DNA of 5,017 nt from assembly GCA_031554275.1 (NCBI GenBank), contig JAVBKB010000224.1, positions 1-5,017 of the forward strand. Direction: 5' to 3'. The stretch is from JAVBKB01 sp031554275. GTDB taxonomy: Bacteria > Bacillota > Bacilli > JARBTR01. Positions 1 to 4,933 of the stretch are shown in pieces. The position numbers were made by a program, and so were the translations under genes. Each line of letters starts with the position of its first letter. Position 1 is the first letter of the stretch. The notes beneath the pieces were generated by a model. The model worked only from the letters and a program-made list of their open reading frames with translations. It was not told where the DNA came from and searched no databases.

Positions 1-464
1 AAAAGAATCCGAAAGACACAAGCGAATTTAGGGAATTTATAAACCGATCATTTCATCCCATGGTTGATATTGAACTATGGGGATTGGATTATTGTGGCAT
101 GACCTTCGAAAATGCACAAGAACTCTATGTACCATTTCATAAAATGAGTTATTCACTTGAAAAGGGTTTAGATGAGTATTTACAATTCAGTTCAAACAAT
201 GGGCGAGGACTTTCAATATTCAATATTCCTCTTTGTACGGTTGATCCATTTTATTGGTTTTTGTTTAAATTAAAAGGAAGTGATGTAATTTTTGATACAT
301 ATTTTGATACTTCAAATGAGGTAAATGAAATGAAAGATGACACTTCTACTGGTGCTAATCAATGTATGCATTGTTATGTACGAGATGTGTGCCCTGGTAC
401 CTATAATAGCACTTTTAAATTATTTGGAGATGATGCGGTTCAAAAAATAGCCGAGTATAAATAA
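1..464 (+). CDS. Radical SAM peptide-maturase-like protein, HxsC-like C-terminal part (5' truncated by window)
   Basis: The frame is open from base 3 to the TAA at 462-464, giving 153 residues with no stop upstream. The gene therefore starts outside the window, and the ATG at 60 is probably internal. The CxxxCxxC radical SAM motif would lie upstream and is not visible. The tail has an N-I-P-L-C motif (222-236) and a C-x2-C-x5-C-P-G cluster (Cys codons at 363, 372 and 390). An L-x-G-L-D-Y-x-G-M-T segment (about 78-104) precedes them. This order matches my recollection of the C-terminus of HxsC, one of the paired radical SAM enzymes of the His-Xaa-Ser peptide system; the cysteines would bind an auxiliary Fe-S cluster. 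It ends 40 bp before the precursor gene on the same strand, so a joint role in modifying that peptide is inferred. A different radical SAM subfamily is possible because the catalytic half is missing. Confidence 0.7.
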   Translation, partial: KNPKDTSEFREFINRSFHPMVDIELWGLDYCGMTFENAQELYVPFHKMSYSLEKGLDEYLQFSSNNGRGLSIFNIPLCTVDPFYWFLFKLKGSDVIFDTYFDTSNEVNEMKDDTSTGANQCMHCYVRDVCPGTYNSTFKLFGDDAVQKIAEYK

Positions 465-504
465 TCTGGTACTAAAAACTATAAATTAAAAGGAGTGTAT
501 TGTA

Positions 505-765
505 ATGAGTTTTAGAGTTTATTCAAAGAAATTGGGAGGAAGTATAGTTTTTACTCCAAACGTTATTGCAATGGATGGGATGATGATGTCAAGATGGGGA
601 AACTCTTCTTGGACACAAGGAACACGATGGGGAAATACATCATGGACACAGGGGACGCGTTGGGGAAATACATCATGGACGCAAGGGACACGATGGGGAA
701 ATACATCATGGACACAAGGAACACGATGGGGAAATACATCATGGACACAAAGTAGTGGTTGGTAA
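505..765 (+). CDS. Trp-rich tandem-repeat RiPP precursor peptide
   Basis: This encodes 86 residues from an ATG with a strong site (AAAGGAGTG, 488-496). Residues 1-29 form a leader-like segment with charged and hydrophobic residues and no repeats (Y6-S7, G11-G12, F16-T17-P18, M26-M28). Residues 30-82 are five tandem copies of R-W-G-N-(T/S)-S-W-T-Q-G-T, the last copy ending in S-S, followed by G-W. The core has eleven Trp spaced alternately 5 and 6 residues apart, five Arg, no Cys, no Lys and no acidic residue. Repeats plus an adjacent RRE protein and radical SAM/SPASM enzyme mark it as a ribosomally made, post-translationally modified peptide. W-G-N and W-T-Q fit the aromatic-x-x triplet of three-residue cyclophane (triceptide) substrates, so up to ten rings are conceivable, but this is inference. 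Leader cleavage site and final product are unknown. A non-RiPP repeat protein is the alternative and fits the neighbours poorly. I do not recognise a named family. Confidence 0.85.
   Translation: MSFRVYSKKLGGSIVFTPNVIAMDGMMMSRWGNSSWTQGTRWGNTSWTQGTRWGNTSWTQGTRWGNTSWTQGTRWGNTSWTQSSGW
592..750 (+). repeat. 33-bp in-frame tandem repeat array, 5 units (core-peptide repeats)
   Basis: Units start at 592, 625, 658, 691 and 724. Each encodes R-W-G-N-x-S-W-T-Q followed by two further residues. Unit 1 is the most diverged (AGA for Arg, AAC TCT TCT where the others read AAT ACA TCA). Units 2-5 differ almost only at third codon positions (CGA/CGT, ACA/ACG, CAA/CAG, GGA/GGG). The first 27 bases of units 4 and 5 are identical. 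Unit 5 runs into AGT AGT GGT TGG TAA, and its final Trp keeps the spacing of a sixth unit. The pattern suggests expansion by slippage or unequal recombination with the protein sequence held constant. Confidence 0.95.
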
Positions 766-1037
766 TGATTTATACATGCTATTCTGTTGAAAATCTTGAT
801 AAAGTCTATTTTACTCCATATTGTAATGTAGTTATGTGCAAAGAGGGTGTAGAATTCTATCACTTGATTACAAATGAGGTGATTAGATTAGATGCACCAC
901 ATAACGTCATAATGATGTTGATAAACAATTTTCAATACGGGATTAAACAACCCGTTTTAATGACAATGCTTTCAAGCCTTTCCATTGATGCAGACAATTT
1001 TCTAAAAAAAATGAAGGGGTGTGAACTAATAGAGTAG
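765..1037 (+). CDS. PqqD/RRE-like leader-peptide-binding protein
   Basis: This encodes 90 residues. I take the ATG at 765, whose A is the last base of the precursor stop (TAATG). That overlap implies translational coupling, and no good ribosome site precedes it. A TTG two codons upstream (759) is less likely. The layout resembles a PqqD-type RiPP recognition element: an N-terminal beta-rich part (about 13-42: V-Y-F-T-P, N-V-V-M-C, E-G-V-E-F-Y-H-L, then V-I-R-L-D), a helix (about 45-57), a G-I-K-Q-P-V turn, and two helices ending in G-C-E-L-I-E. PqqD-like proteins bind the leader strand and present the precursor to a radical SAM enzyme; that role is inferred from the fold pattern and the position between precursor and maturase. 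Its first 18 residues resemble the precursor leader (same positions Y6-S7 and F16-T17-P18). Sequence similarity to known RREs is weak, as is usual for the family. Confidence 0.7.
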   Translation: MIYTCYSVENLDKVYFTPYCNVVMCKEGVEFYHLITNEVIRLDAPHNVIMMLINNFQYGIKQPVLMTMLSSLSIDADNFLKKMKGCELIE

Positions 1038-1039
1038 CT

Positions 1040-2413
1040 ATGCTTAATCACACAAAATTACCAGCTCGAGAACTATCTGATTGGACTTTTACAGGTGCAG
1101 ATGCATATTATGTTTCATGCGATTCTAACGTTTTTTTGCTGTCAAAAAAAAATACAAGTATCATTTTGAGTCCACAACTATTCAGAGAACTCAATACTTT
1201 TTGTTTAAGTTCAAACCTTTCTTCAAAATTACAATCAAGAGGTTTTGGTGAAAGCCCTTTTCATAATTATCAGAAAGATCCTATCCGTCCAACCTTTTTT
1301 ATGATTGATTTTACAACCCAATGTAATATGAATTGTTATTACTGTTTAAGGCATTTTAAGAATGTTGGTGAAGTTATTACCGAAAAGCAACTTAGAAGTA
1401 TCCTAGAGTATATTGTTGATTATTGCAGGGAAAACTCTCTCACGCATATTACAATACAGCCTTGGGGTGGAGAGCCATTAATAGCTTTAGATAGAATTAT
1501 TTTTATGAAGCAATTTTTACAAGATCAAGGGATTTTTGTGAAGATAACTGTTCAAACCAATGGACTGCTATTAACAGAAGAAAATGTTAGAACAATGCGA
1601 CTACATGATATTGGGATAGGAATTAGTATTGATGGAATTGAAACTGTTCACAACATACACAGAAAAAACCTAGCAGATGAAAATACATTTGACAAGGTTA
1701 TTGCTGGAATTCGTAGGGTTCAGGAGTATTACGGAAATGATATCGGTACGATTACAGTTAACTCGAAATTCAGCCTAACATATATCGAAGATTCCATTGA
1801 ATATATGGTAAAAGAACTCAAATTAAGTACTTTGAAGTTTAATTTGATGCATCCAAATGGTGATGATTTTGATTGTAGTACAGTTATTTCAGACAAAGAA
1901 ATTCCGATTTACTTAAAAAAAATTATAAATTCTCTGATTAAATTGAATTCAGAAGGATTCCATGTTAACGAGATAAACATAAGAGATAAAATTATCAATC
2001 TTTTAAGTCGAAATAGTGGTGATCTATGTCATACCTATGGATGTACTGGAGGATATACTTTCGTTTCATTTGCCAGAAACGGAGATATTTTCCCTTGTGA
2101 GTTAGTGGGGAATGAAACAGTAAAATTGGGGAGCGTTCATAATAAAGAGAGTCTCCCTAAATTGATTATTAACAACATTGCACGAAATAGGTTTTTTTCT
2201 TGTAAAACAAGCGAGAAATGTGTGAGCTGTGAGTGGCATGGTTTTTGCCATGGAGGTTGTACTGCTTCTGCTCTTTCATTCACAAATAAAGTTTCAATTG
2301 ATAAAAAGGAATGTATTATTAACAGGTACCTATATCCAGAGTTAATTGAATTAGTTTTAACCCAGCCATCCATTGTGAAATTAATGACCAAAAATAAGGT
2401 GGAAATAGTATAA
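1040..2413 (+). CDS. Radical SAM/SPASM peptide maturase
   Basis: This encodes 457 residues. The ATG at 1040 is the first possible start after an in-frame stop and lies two bases after the RRE stop. Only a weak AGAG precedes it, so translation is probably coupled. An N-terminal extension (about 1-80) contains I-I-L-S-P-Q-L-F, reminiscent of the HxsB type. The radical SAM core has C95-N-M-N-C99-Y-Y-C102 for the [4Fe-4S]/SAM cluster and G-G-E-P at 143-146 for SAM binding, followed by T-N-G-L and S-I-D-G strands. The C-terminus is a textbook seven-Cys SPASM domain: C335-x12-G-x4-C353, then C394-x2-C397-x5-C403-x3-C407, then C425. These ligate two auxiliary clusters. Such enzymes install C-C, C-S, C-O or epimer changes on RiPP precursors. 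The Trp-repeat peptide two genes upstream is the evident substrate. Cyclophane formation at W-x-N/Q is the favoured guess and is not proven by sequence. The protein is cytoplasmic. Confidence 0.93.
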   Translation: MLNHTKLPARELSDWTFTGADAYYVSCDSNVFLLSKKNTSIILSPQLFRELNTFCLSSNLSSKLQSRGFGESPFHNYQKDPIRPTFFMIDFTTQCNMNCYYCLRHFKNVGEVITEKQLRSILEYIVDYCRENSLTHITIQPWGGEPLIALDRIIFMKQFLQDQGIFVKITVQTNGLLLTEENVRTMRLHDIGIGISIDGIETVHNIHRKNLADENTFDKVIAGIRRVQEYYGNDIGTITVNSKFSLTYIEDSIEYMVKELKLSTLKFNLMHPNGDDFDCSTVISDKEIPIYLKKIINSLIKLNSEGFHVNEINIRDKIINLLSRNSGDLCHTYGCTGGYTFVSFARNGDIFPCELVGNETVKLGSVHNKESLPKLIINNIARNRFFSCKTSEKCVSCEWHGFCHGGCTASALSFTNKVSIDKKECIINRYLYPELIELVLTQPSIVKLMTKNKVEIV

Positions 2414-2541
2414 GTGAAGATATAACTGCTTATGGTACTAAGAATAATGGAAGACATGTAGCTTGCCCCTTCATTCCAAAAGCGTTCTTATGCGTGGGTG
2501 TAACCGTCTCAACGATTAAAGACTTATTCTGTGCCAATTCA

Positions 2542-2585
2542 TGTAGCCTTTCTGTAGCCTAAATGTAAACAGAATGTAGCCTGAT
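2542..2585 (+). repeat. 11-bp-period direct repeats (TGTAGCCT iterons)
   Basis: TGTAGCCT occurs exactly at 2542-2549, 2553-2560 and 2575-2582. The missing register at 2564-2571 holds TGTAAACA, which keeps the TGTA half. All four units are therefore spaced by 11 bp, about one helical turn, so a protein could bind them on one DNA face. Direct repeats with this period are typical of OmpR/PhoB-type response regulators and are also seen as operators of other small DNA-binding proteins. The 56-residue RHH protein encoded 56 bp downstream is one candidate binder. Which protein binds is unknown. Confidence 0.65.
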
Positions 2586-2602
2586 CTAATGAGTGCAAGT
2601 AT

Positions 2603-2608
2603 TACAAT
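2603..2608 (+). promoter_or_regulatory. Possible -10 box for the RHH/RadC module
   Basis: TACAAT lies 17 bp after the last 11-bp repeat ends, with no good TTGACA-like -35 at the usual distance (2580-2585 reads CCTGAT). A -10 with direct repeats in place of a -35 suits an activator-dependent promoter. In AT-rich DNA such hexamers are common, so this is tentative. Confidence 0.25.
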
Positions 2609-2640
2609 ATATTCGTGGTACAAAAAGTTGGGGTGATGAA

Positions 2641-2811
2641 GTGAGTCCACGAACTGGTAGACCAAAAGCTATGAATCCCATGAGCTTCGATGTTAAGGCT
2701 CGTTTGGATGCAGAAACTGATAAAAAGCTCACTGAGTATTGTGAAAATCATAATGTGAGTCGATCAGATGCAGTCAGAAAAGGAATTCATCTGATTTTGG
2801 TACAAAAATAG
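2641..2811 (+). CDS. Ribbon-helix-helix (CopG/Arc-type) DNA-binding protein
   Basis: This encodes 56 residues from a GTG at 2641, preceded by GGGGTG (2629-2634) at a usable distance. A GTG at 2593 would add 16 residues that do not look like the family, so I reject it. The protein begins S-P-R-T-G-R-P-K, a basic N-terminal arm common in small RHH proteins of Gram-positive mobile elements. A beta strand (about 15-22, S-F-D-V-K-A-R-L) would enter the DNA major groove as a dimer. Helix 1 follows (about 24-36), then N-V-S-R-S-D and helix 2 (about 40-53, with A-V-R-K-G-I). RHH dimers act as repressors or relaxosome accessory factors. The direct repeats upstream (2542-2585) and the inverted repeat downstream (2859-2895) are candidate targets, by proximity only. 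It probably heads the transcript leading into the RadC-like gene. Confidence 0.8.
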   Translation: MSPRTGRPKAMNPMSFDVKARLDAETDKKLTEYCENHNVSRSDAVRKGIHLILVQK

Positions 2812-2849
2812 AGATAGTCGTTTTCACTCCAGGAAGAGTCGACTATCTC
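2811..2849 (+). repeat. Inverted repeat / hairpin after the RHH gene
   Basis: GAGATAGTCG (2811-2820) pairs perfectly with CGACTATCTC (2840-2849). Inside, ACTC (2826-2829) can pair with GAGT (2836-2839), leaving a TTTTC bulge and a six-base loop. The stem begins at the last base of the RHH stop codon. No run of T follows, so it is not a standard intrinsic terminator. It could be an RNA-stabilising or processing hairpin or a protein-binding palindrome. Confidence 0.6.
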
Positions 2850-2852
2850 ACA

Positions 2853-2919
2853 ATGGTTGTTGCCAACCATGAAATATTATATCATGGTTGGCAACCTCCT
2901 TCAAAACAAATTTGAGGAG
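2853..2919 (+). promoter_or_regulatory. Complex inverted-repeat leader before the RadC-like gene
   Basis: A perfect 14-bp stem joins GTTGCCAACCATGA (2859-2872) and TCATGGTTGGCAAC (2882-2895) across a 9-base AT-rich loop. The left arm can instead pair with an upstream ATGGTTG (2853-2859 with 2864-2870), giving alternative folds. Immediately downstream, CTCC plus TCAAA (2896-2905) can pair with TTTGAGGAG (2911-2919), hiding the ribosome site of the gene starting at 2927. As RNA this could be a translational control element. As DNA the palindrome could be an operator, for example for the RHH protein. It lacks a T tract and is not an obvious terminator. Confidence 0.55.
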
Positions 2920-2926
2920 TGGTTCT

Positions 2927-3454
2927 ATGTCTAGCAATCATCTAGTAATGAATCCATTAGATAATTGTGCGCTTTTTCAACCTCTAAAAGATGAGGCTGA
3001 CTTGCAGGGGTTATCTAATCAAGAGCTGCTAGCATTTTTAATGAAAACAAGAATGAGGCGTTCGGAGTATCAAGACCGTCCTACCATTTGCACACCATCT
3101 GATTTTGCTGAGCACTTCATGTCTGATATGAAAATTCTGCATCAGGAGCATTTCGTCGTTCTCTATCTCAACTCGAAGAATCAGGTGATTCATCAACAAA
3201 CAATTTTTATAGGCAGTTTAAACAAATCGTTAGTGCATCCTAGGGAAGTGTTTCGGGAAGCGATCCGAAGATCTGCCGCATCACTAATTTGCCTGCATAA
3301 CCATCCAAGTGGAAACTCGACTCCTTCTGCTGAAGATATTGCTACAACCAAGAGATTAGCCGAATGTGGGAAGATACTTGGTATTCCCGTTCTATACCAT
3401 CTGATTATTGGTGATGAGCAGTATGTAAGTTTACTAGAAGAAGGGTATATCTAG
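2927..3454 (+). CDS. RadC-like JAMM (MPN/JAB) domain protein
   Basis: This encodes 175 residues from the ATG at 2927, chosen for the GAGGAG site at 2914-2919. A TTG at 2888 lies inside the palindrome and is rejected. Residues about 30-42 (L-S-N-Q-E-L-L-A-F-L) recall the N-terminal L-S-D-x-E-L-L-A helix of RadC. The rest is the RadC/UPF0758 core: E-H-F-V-V-L-Y-L, then V-H-P-R-E-V-F-R-E-A, then the metal site H124-N-H126-P-S-G with P-S-A-E-D137 (H-x-H-x10-D). The usual L-D-H-x-I-I-G near the end reads L-Y-H-L-I-I-G. The length is below the roughly 225 residues of chromosomal RadC. Short RadC homologues are common on ICEs, prophages and islands, and their substrate is not settled; the old DNA-repair role is doubtful. 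The stop overlaps the ribosome site of the next gene, so they form an operon. Confidence 0.9.
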   Translation: MSSNHLVMNPLDNCALFQPLKDEADLQGLSNQELLAFLMKTRMRRSEYQDRPTICTPSDFAEHFMSDMKILHQEHFVVLYLNSKNQVIHQQTIFIGSLNKSLVHPREVFREAIRRSAASLICLHNHPSGNSTPSAEDIATTKRLAECGKILGIPVLYHLIIGDEQYVSLLEEGYI

Positions 3455-3463
3455 GAGGTTGTC

Positions 3464-3667
3464 ATGTCTGATAAAATTGCTAAAAATGATTTTTCAGAAA
3501 TGCAAATGCAGGTTGAAGTTTTACATGAGCTGATAAGAATAATTGATTGGTTGAGGAATGATAGCTGTTGTACGAAAGAATTTGCTGCAGATGAGTTATT
3601 GCGTGTCGTGAAGATAAACTTATTAGATTTTACAAGGTTTGATAGTAAAAGTTTTATAGAAAATTGA
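3464..3667 (+). CDS. Small hypothetical protein of the conjugation module
   Basis: This encodes 67 residues from an ATG with a near-perfect AGGAGG (3453-3458) that overlaps the stop of the RadC-like gene, so the two are co-translated. The sequence is predicted mainly helical: an acidic, Met/Leu-rich N-terminal half with V-E-V-L-H-E-L-I-R-I-I-D-W-L, an N-D-S-C-C-T-K turn, and a second amphipathic stretch with D-E-L-L-R-V-V-K-I-N-L-L. There is no signal peptide, membrane segment or metal motif beyond the adjacent Cys pair. I do not recognise a family. Its place between the RadC-like gene and the cell-wall hydrolase suggests an accessory role in the element. Confidence 0.75.
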   Translation: MSDKIAKNDFSEMQMQVEVLHELIRIIDWLRNDSCCTKEFAADELLRVVKINLLDFTRFDSKSFIEN

Positions 3668-3684
3668 ATAAAGATTGCAAGCAG

Positions 3685-3709
3685 TCCGCCAGAAATGGTG
3701 GATTTTTTT
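3685..3709 (+). terminator. Intrinsic-type terminator / attenuator
   Basis: TCCGCCA (3685-3691) pairs with TGGTGGA (3696-3702), seven pairs including one G-U, around a GAAA tetraloop, and is followed directly by seven T (3703-3709). It sits between the 67-residue gene and the hydrolase gene on the same strand. It would end or attenuate transcription ahead of the hydrolase. The short stem may allow read-through. I saw no clear promoter between it and the ATG at 3735. Confidence 0.65.
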
Positions 3710-3734
3710 GCGTTCTCAAAAAGGAGGAAAAATT

Positions 3735-4838
3735 ATGACTTTAGAACCACTATCCACAAAAGCTGCGGCTCAGGCAGCTGTCAAAGTTGTTACTGAAGAT
3801 GAAGCAAGAAACAAATTCTTGGGTTTTATGCTTGGAATCATTATTACAATCGTAATCATTATCGCAATTCCAGTTTATATCGCATCACATCCACTATCAT
3901 TTTTCGCTGACATATTAGGATTTAACACACCAGATACCAATACAATTGAAGGATTTAAGTTAAACAATGATCAATTGATTTTTCCTGATATGGGTTTGAA
4001 TATTCAATATGCTCAGCTAAGTCCAGAAGTACTGGCATATAAGGATGCAGTGACCACTGAATGCGCTGCGCAAGGTGTTTCAGCAGATTATGTTGGTGTC
4101 ATTTTGGGAATTATGCAACAGGAATCAGGAGGCAGACTTCCAGATGTAATGCAAAGTTCGGAGAGTATTGGACTCCCACCCAACACGATTACTGATCCAC
4201 TTTTATCTATTAAACATGGAGTCCAGCATTATAAAAATTGCTTAGAAAGAGCGAAGAATGACATGGATATTTCGATTCAGACCTACAACTATGGTCTTGG
4301 ATTTGCTGACTATGCACTTCAGCATGGTGGCAAATGGACAATGCAACTAGCATCTGATTTCTCTGATGAGCAAGCTACTAAACTTGGCTGGAATTCCTAT
4401 GGGGATAAGCAATATGTGCCACATGTGAAACGTTACATTGTCTTTGATTCAACCATTGGTGATGAGAAATTCAAGATAATGATGGCAGAGGTACTGAAGT
4501 ATCAAGGGACACCGTATGTATGGGCTGGAGACAACCCACAAACTGGGTTTGATTGCTCTGGATTGACGCAATGGGCGTATAAAACAGTTGGTATAAGCCT
4601 ACCGAGAACAGCAGAGACGCAATTCGAGTATCTTGAGAAAATCCCACTTGAACAAGCTCAACTTGGAGATTTGATTTTTTTCCAGAATACCTACAAGCCT
4701 GGTGTGAGTCATGTTGGGATATTTGTTGGAAATAATCAAATGTTCCATGCTGGCGATCCCTTGGGATTTGCGAATATCACAACATCGTACTGGAGAGAGC
4801 ATTTTGCTGGAGTTGGAAGGTTTGTGCAGAGTAAATAA
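3735..4838 (+). CDS. Conjugation cell-wall hydrolase: membrane anchor, lysozyme-like and NlpC/P60 domains (CwlT/Tn916 Orf14-like)
   Basis: This encodes 367 residues from the ATG at 3735, picked for AAGGAGG (3721-3727). An extended frame from 3675 would read through the terminator hairpin. Residues 1-27 look cytosolic, 28-50 form one transmembrane segment (F-L-G-F-M-L-G then an Ile-rich run), and the remainder would lie outside. The lysozyme/transglycosylase-like domain (about 95-240) has G-I-M-Q-Q-E130-S-G-G with the likely catalytic Glu and S-S-E-S-I-G-L-P-P-N. The C-terminal NlpC/P60 (C40) endopeptidase (about 252-367) has F-D-C274-S-G-L, S-H326-V-G-I-F and M-F-H338-A-G-D, the expected Cys-His-His triad. 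The first domain cuts glycan strands and the second cuts stem peptides. In Tn916 and ICEBs1 such proteins open the wall for the mating channel. All catalytic residues are present, so it looks functional. It is the strongest evidence for a conjugative element. Confidence 0.93.
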   Translation: MTLEPLSTKAAAQAAVKVVTEDEARNKFLGFMLGIIITIVIIIAIPVYIASHPLSFFADILGFNTPDTNTIEGFKLNNDQLIFPDMGLNIQYAQLSPEVLAYKDAVTTECAAQGVSADYVGVILGIMQQESGGRLPDVMQSSESIGLPPNTITDPLLSIKHGVQHYKNCLERAKNDMDISIQTYNYGLGFADYALQHGGKWTMQLASDFSDEQATKLGWNSYGDKQYVPHVKRYIVFDSTIGDEKFKIMMAEVLKYQGTPYVWAGDNPQTGFDCSGLTQWAYKTVGISLPRTAETQFEYLEKIPLEQAQLGDLIFFQNTYKPGVSHVGIFVGNNQMFHAGDPLGFANITTSYWREHFAGVGRFVQSK

Positions 4839-4933
4839 GACAATAATAACCACTTTTACGGCATGGTGGGTGGGCACTTAGATACTTAAAAATCAGGTTT
4901 TACTTCTTTTCATTTGAAATCAGAGCTAATCTC

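Larger units (their letters stand above)
2414..2640. other. Intergenic gap between RiPP operon and conjugation module
   Basis: I see no convincing gene in these 227 bases and no T-rich hairpin to end the maturase operon. A + strand frame is open from 2398 to the TAA at 2560-2562 but has no ATG, GTG or TTG near its beginning. A minus-strand frame of about 42 codons is open opposite it and also lacks support. The right end carries the TGTAGCCT direct repeats and a possible -10 box, so this part is probably the control region of the downstream genes. The stretch may also mark a junction between cargo and element backbone. Confidence 0.5.

Noticed and set aside
592..750. Tandem 33-bp repeats as a CRISPR array
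   Set aside because: The units are contiguous with no spacers, in frame, and encode a regular peptide.
519..863. Minus-strand open frames opposite the precursor repeats (519-863, 563-748)
   Set aside because: They mirror the 33-bp repeat with no ribosome site or family features, and the + strand gene has a strong site and coherent neighbours.
2137..2457. Minus-strand 106-codon frame over the maturase C-terminus
   Set aside because: It is antisense to the SPASM domain, low-complexity Ser/Ile/Thr-rich, and has no supported function.
2589..2636. 15-codon ATG frame before the RHH gene as a leader peptide
   Set aside because: It has no ribosome site, no codon pattern suggesting attenuation, and it is within chance expectation.
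4599..4877. Minus-strand 92-codon frame over the NlpC/P60 domain
   Set aside because: It is the shadow of a domain with an intact catalytic triad on the + strand; no ribosome site or motif was seen.
4839..4933. Terminator between the hydrolase gene and the possible convergent gene
   Set aside because: Only short, imperfect pairings (CCAC/GTGG near 4850-4868; TTTC/GAAA near 4908-4919) with no strong stem plus T tract.
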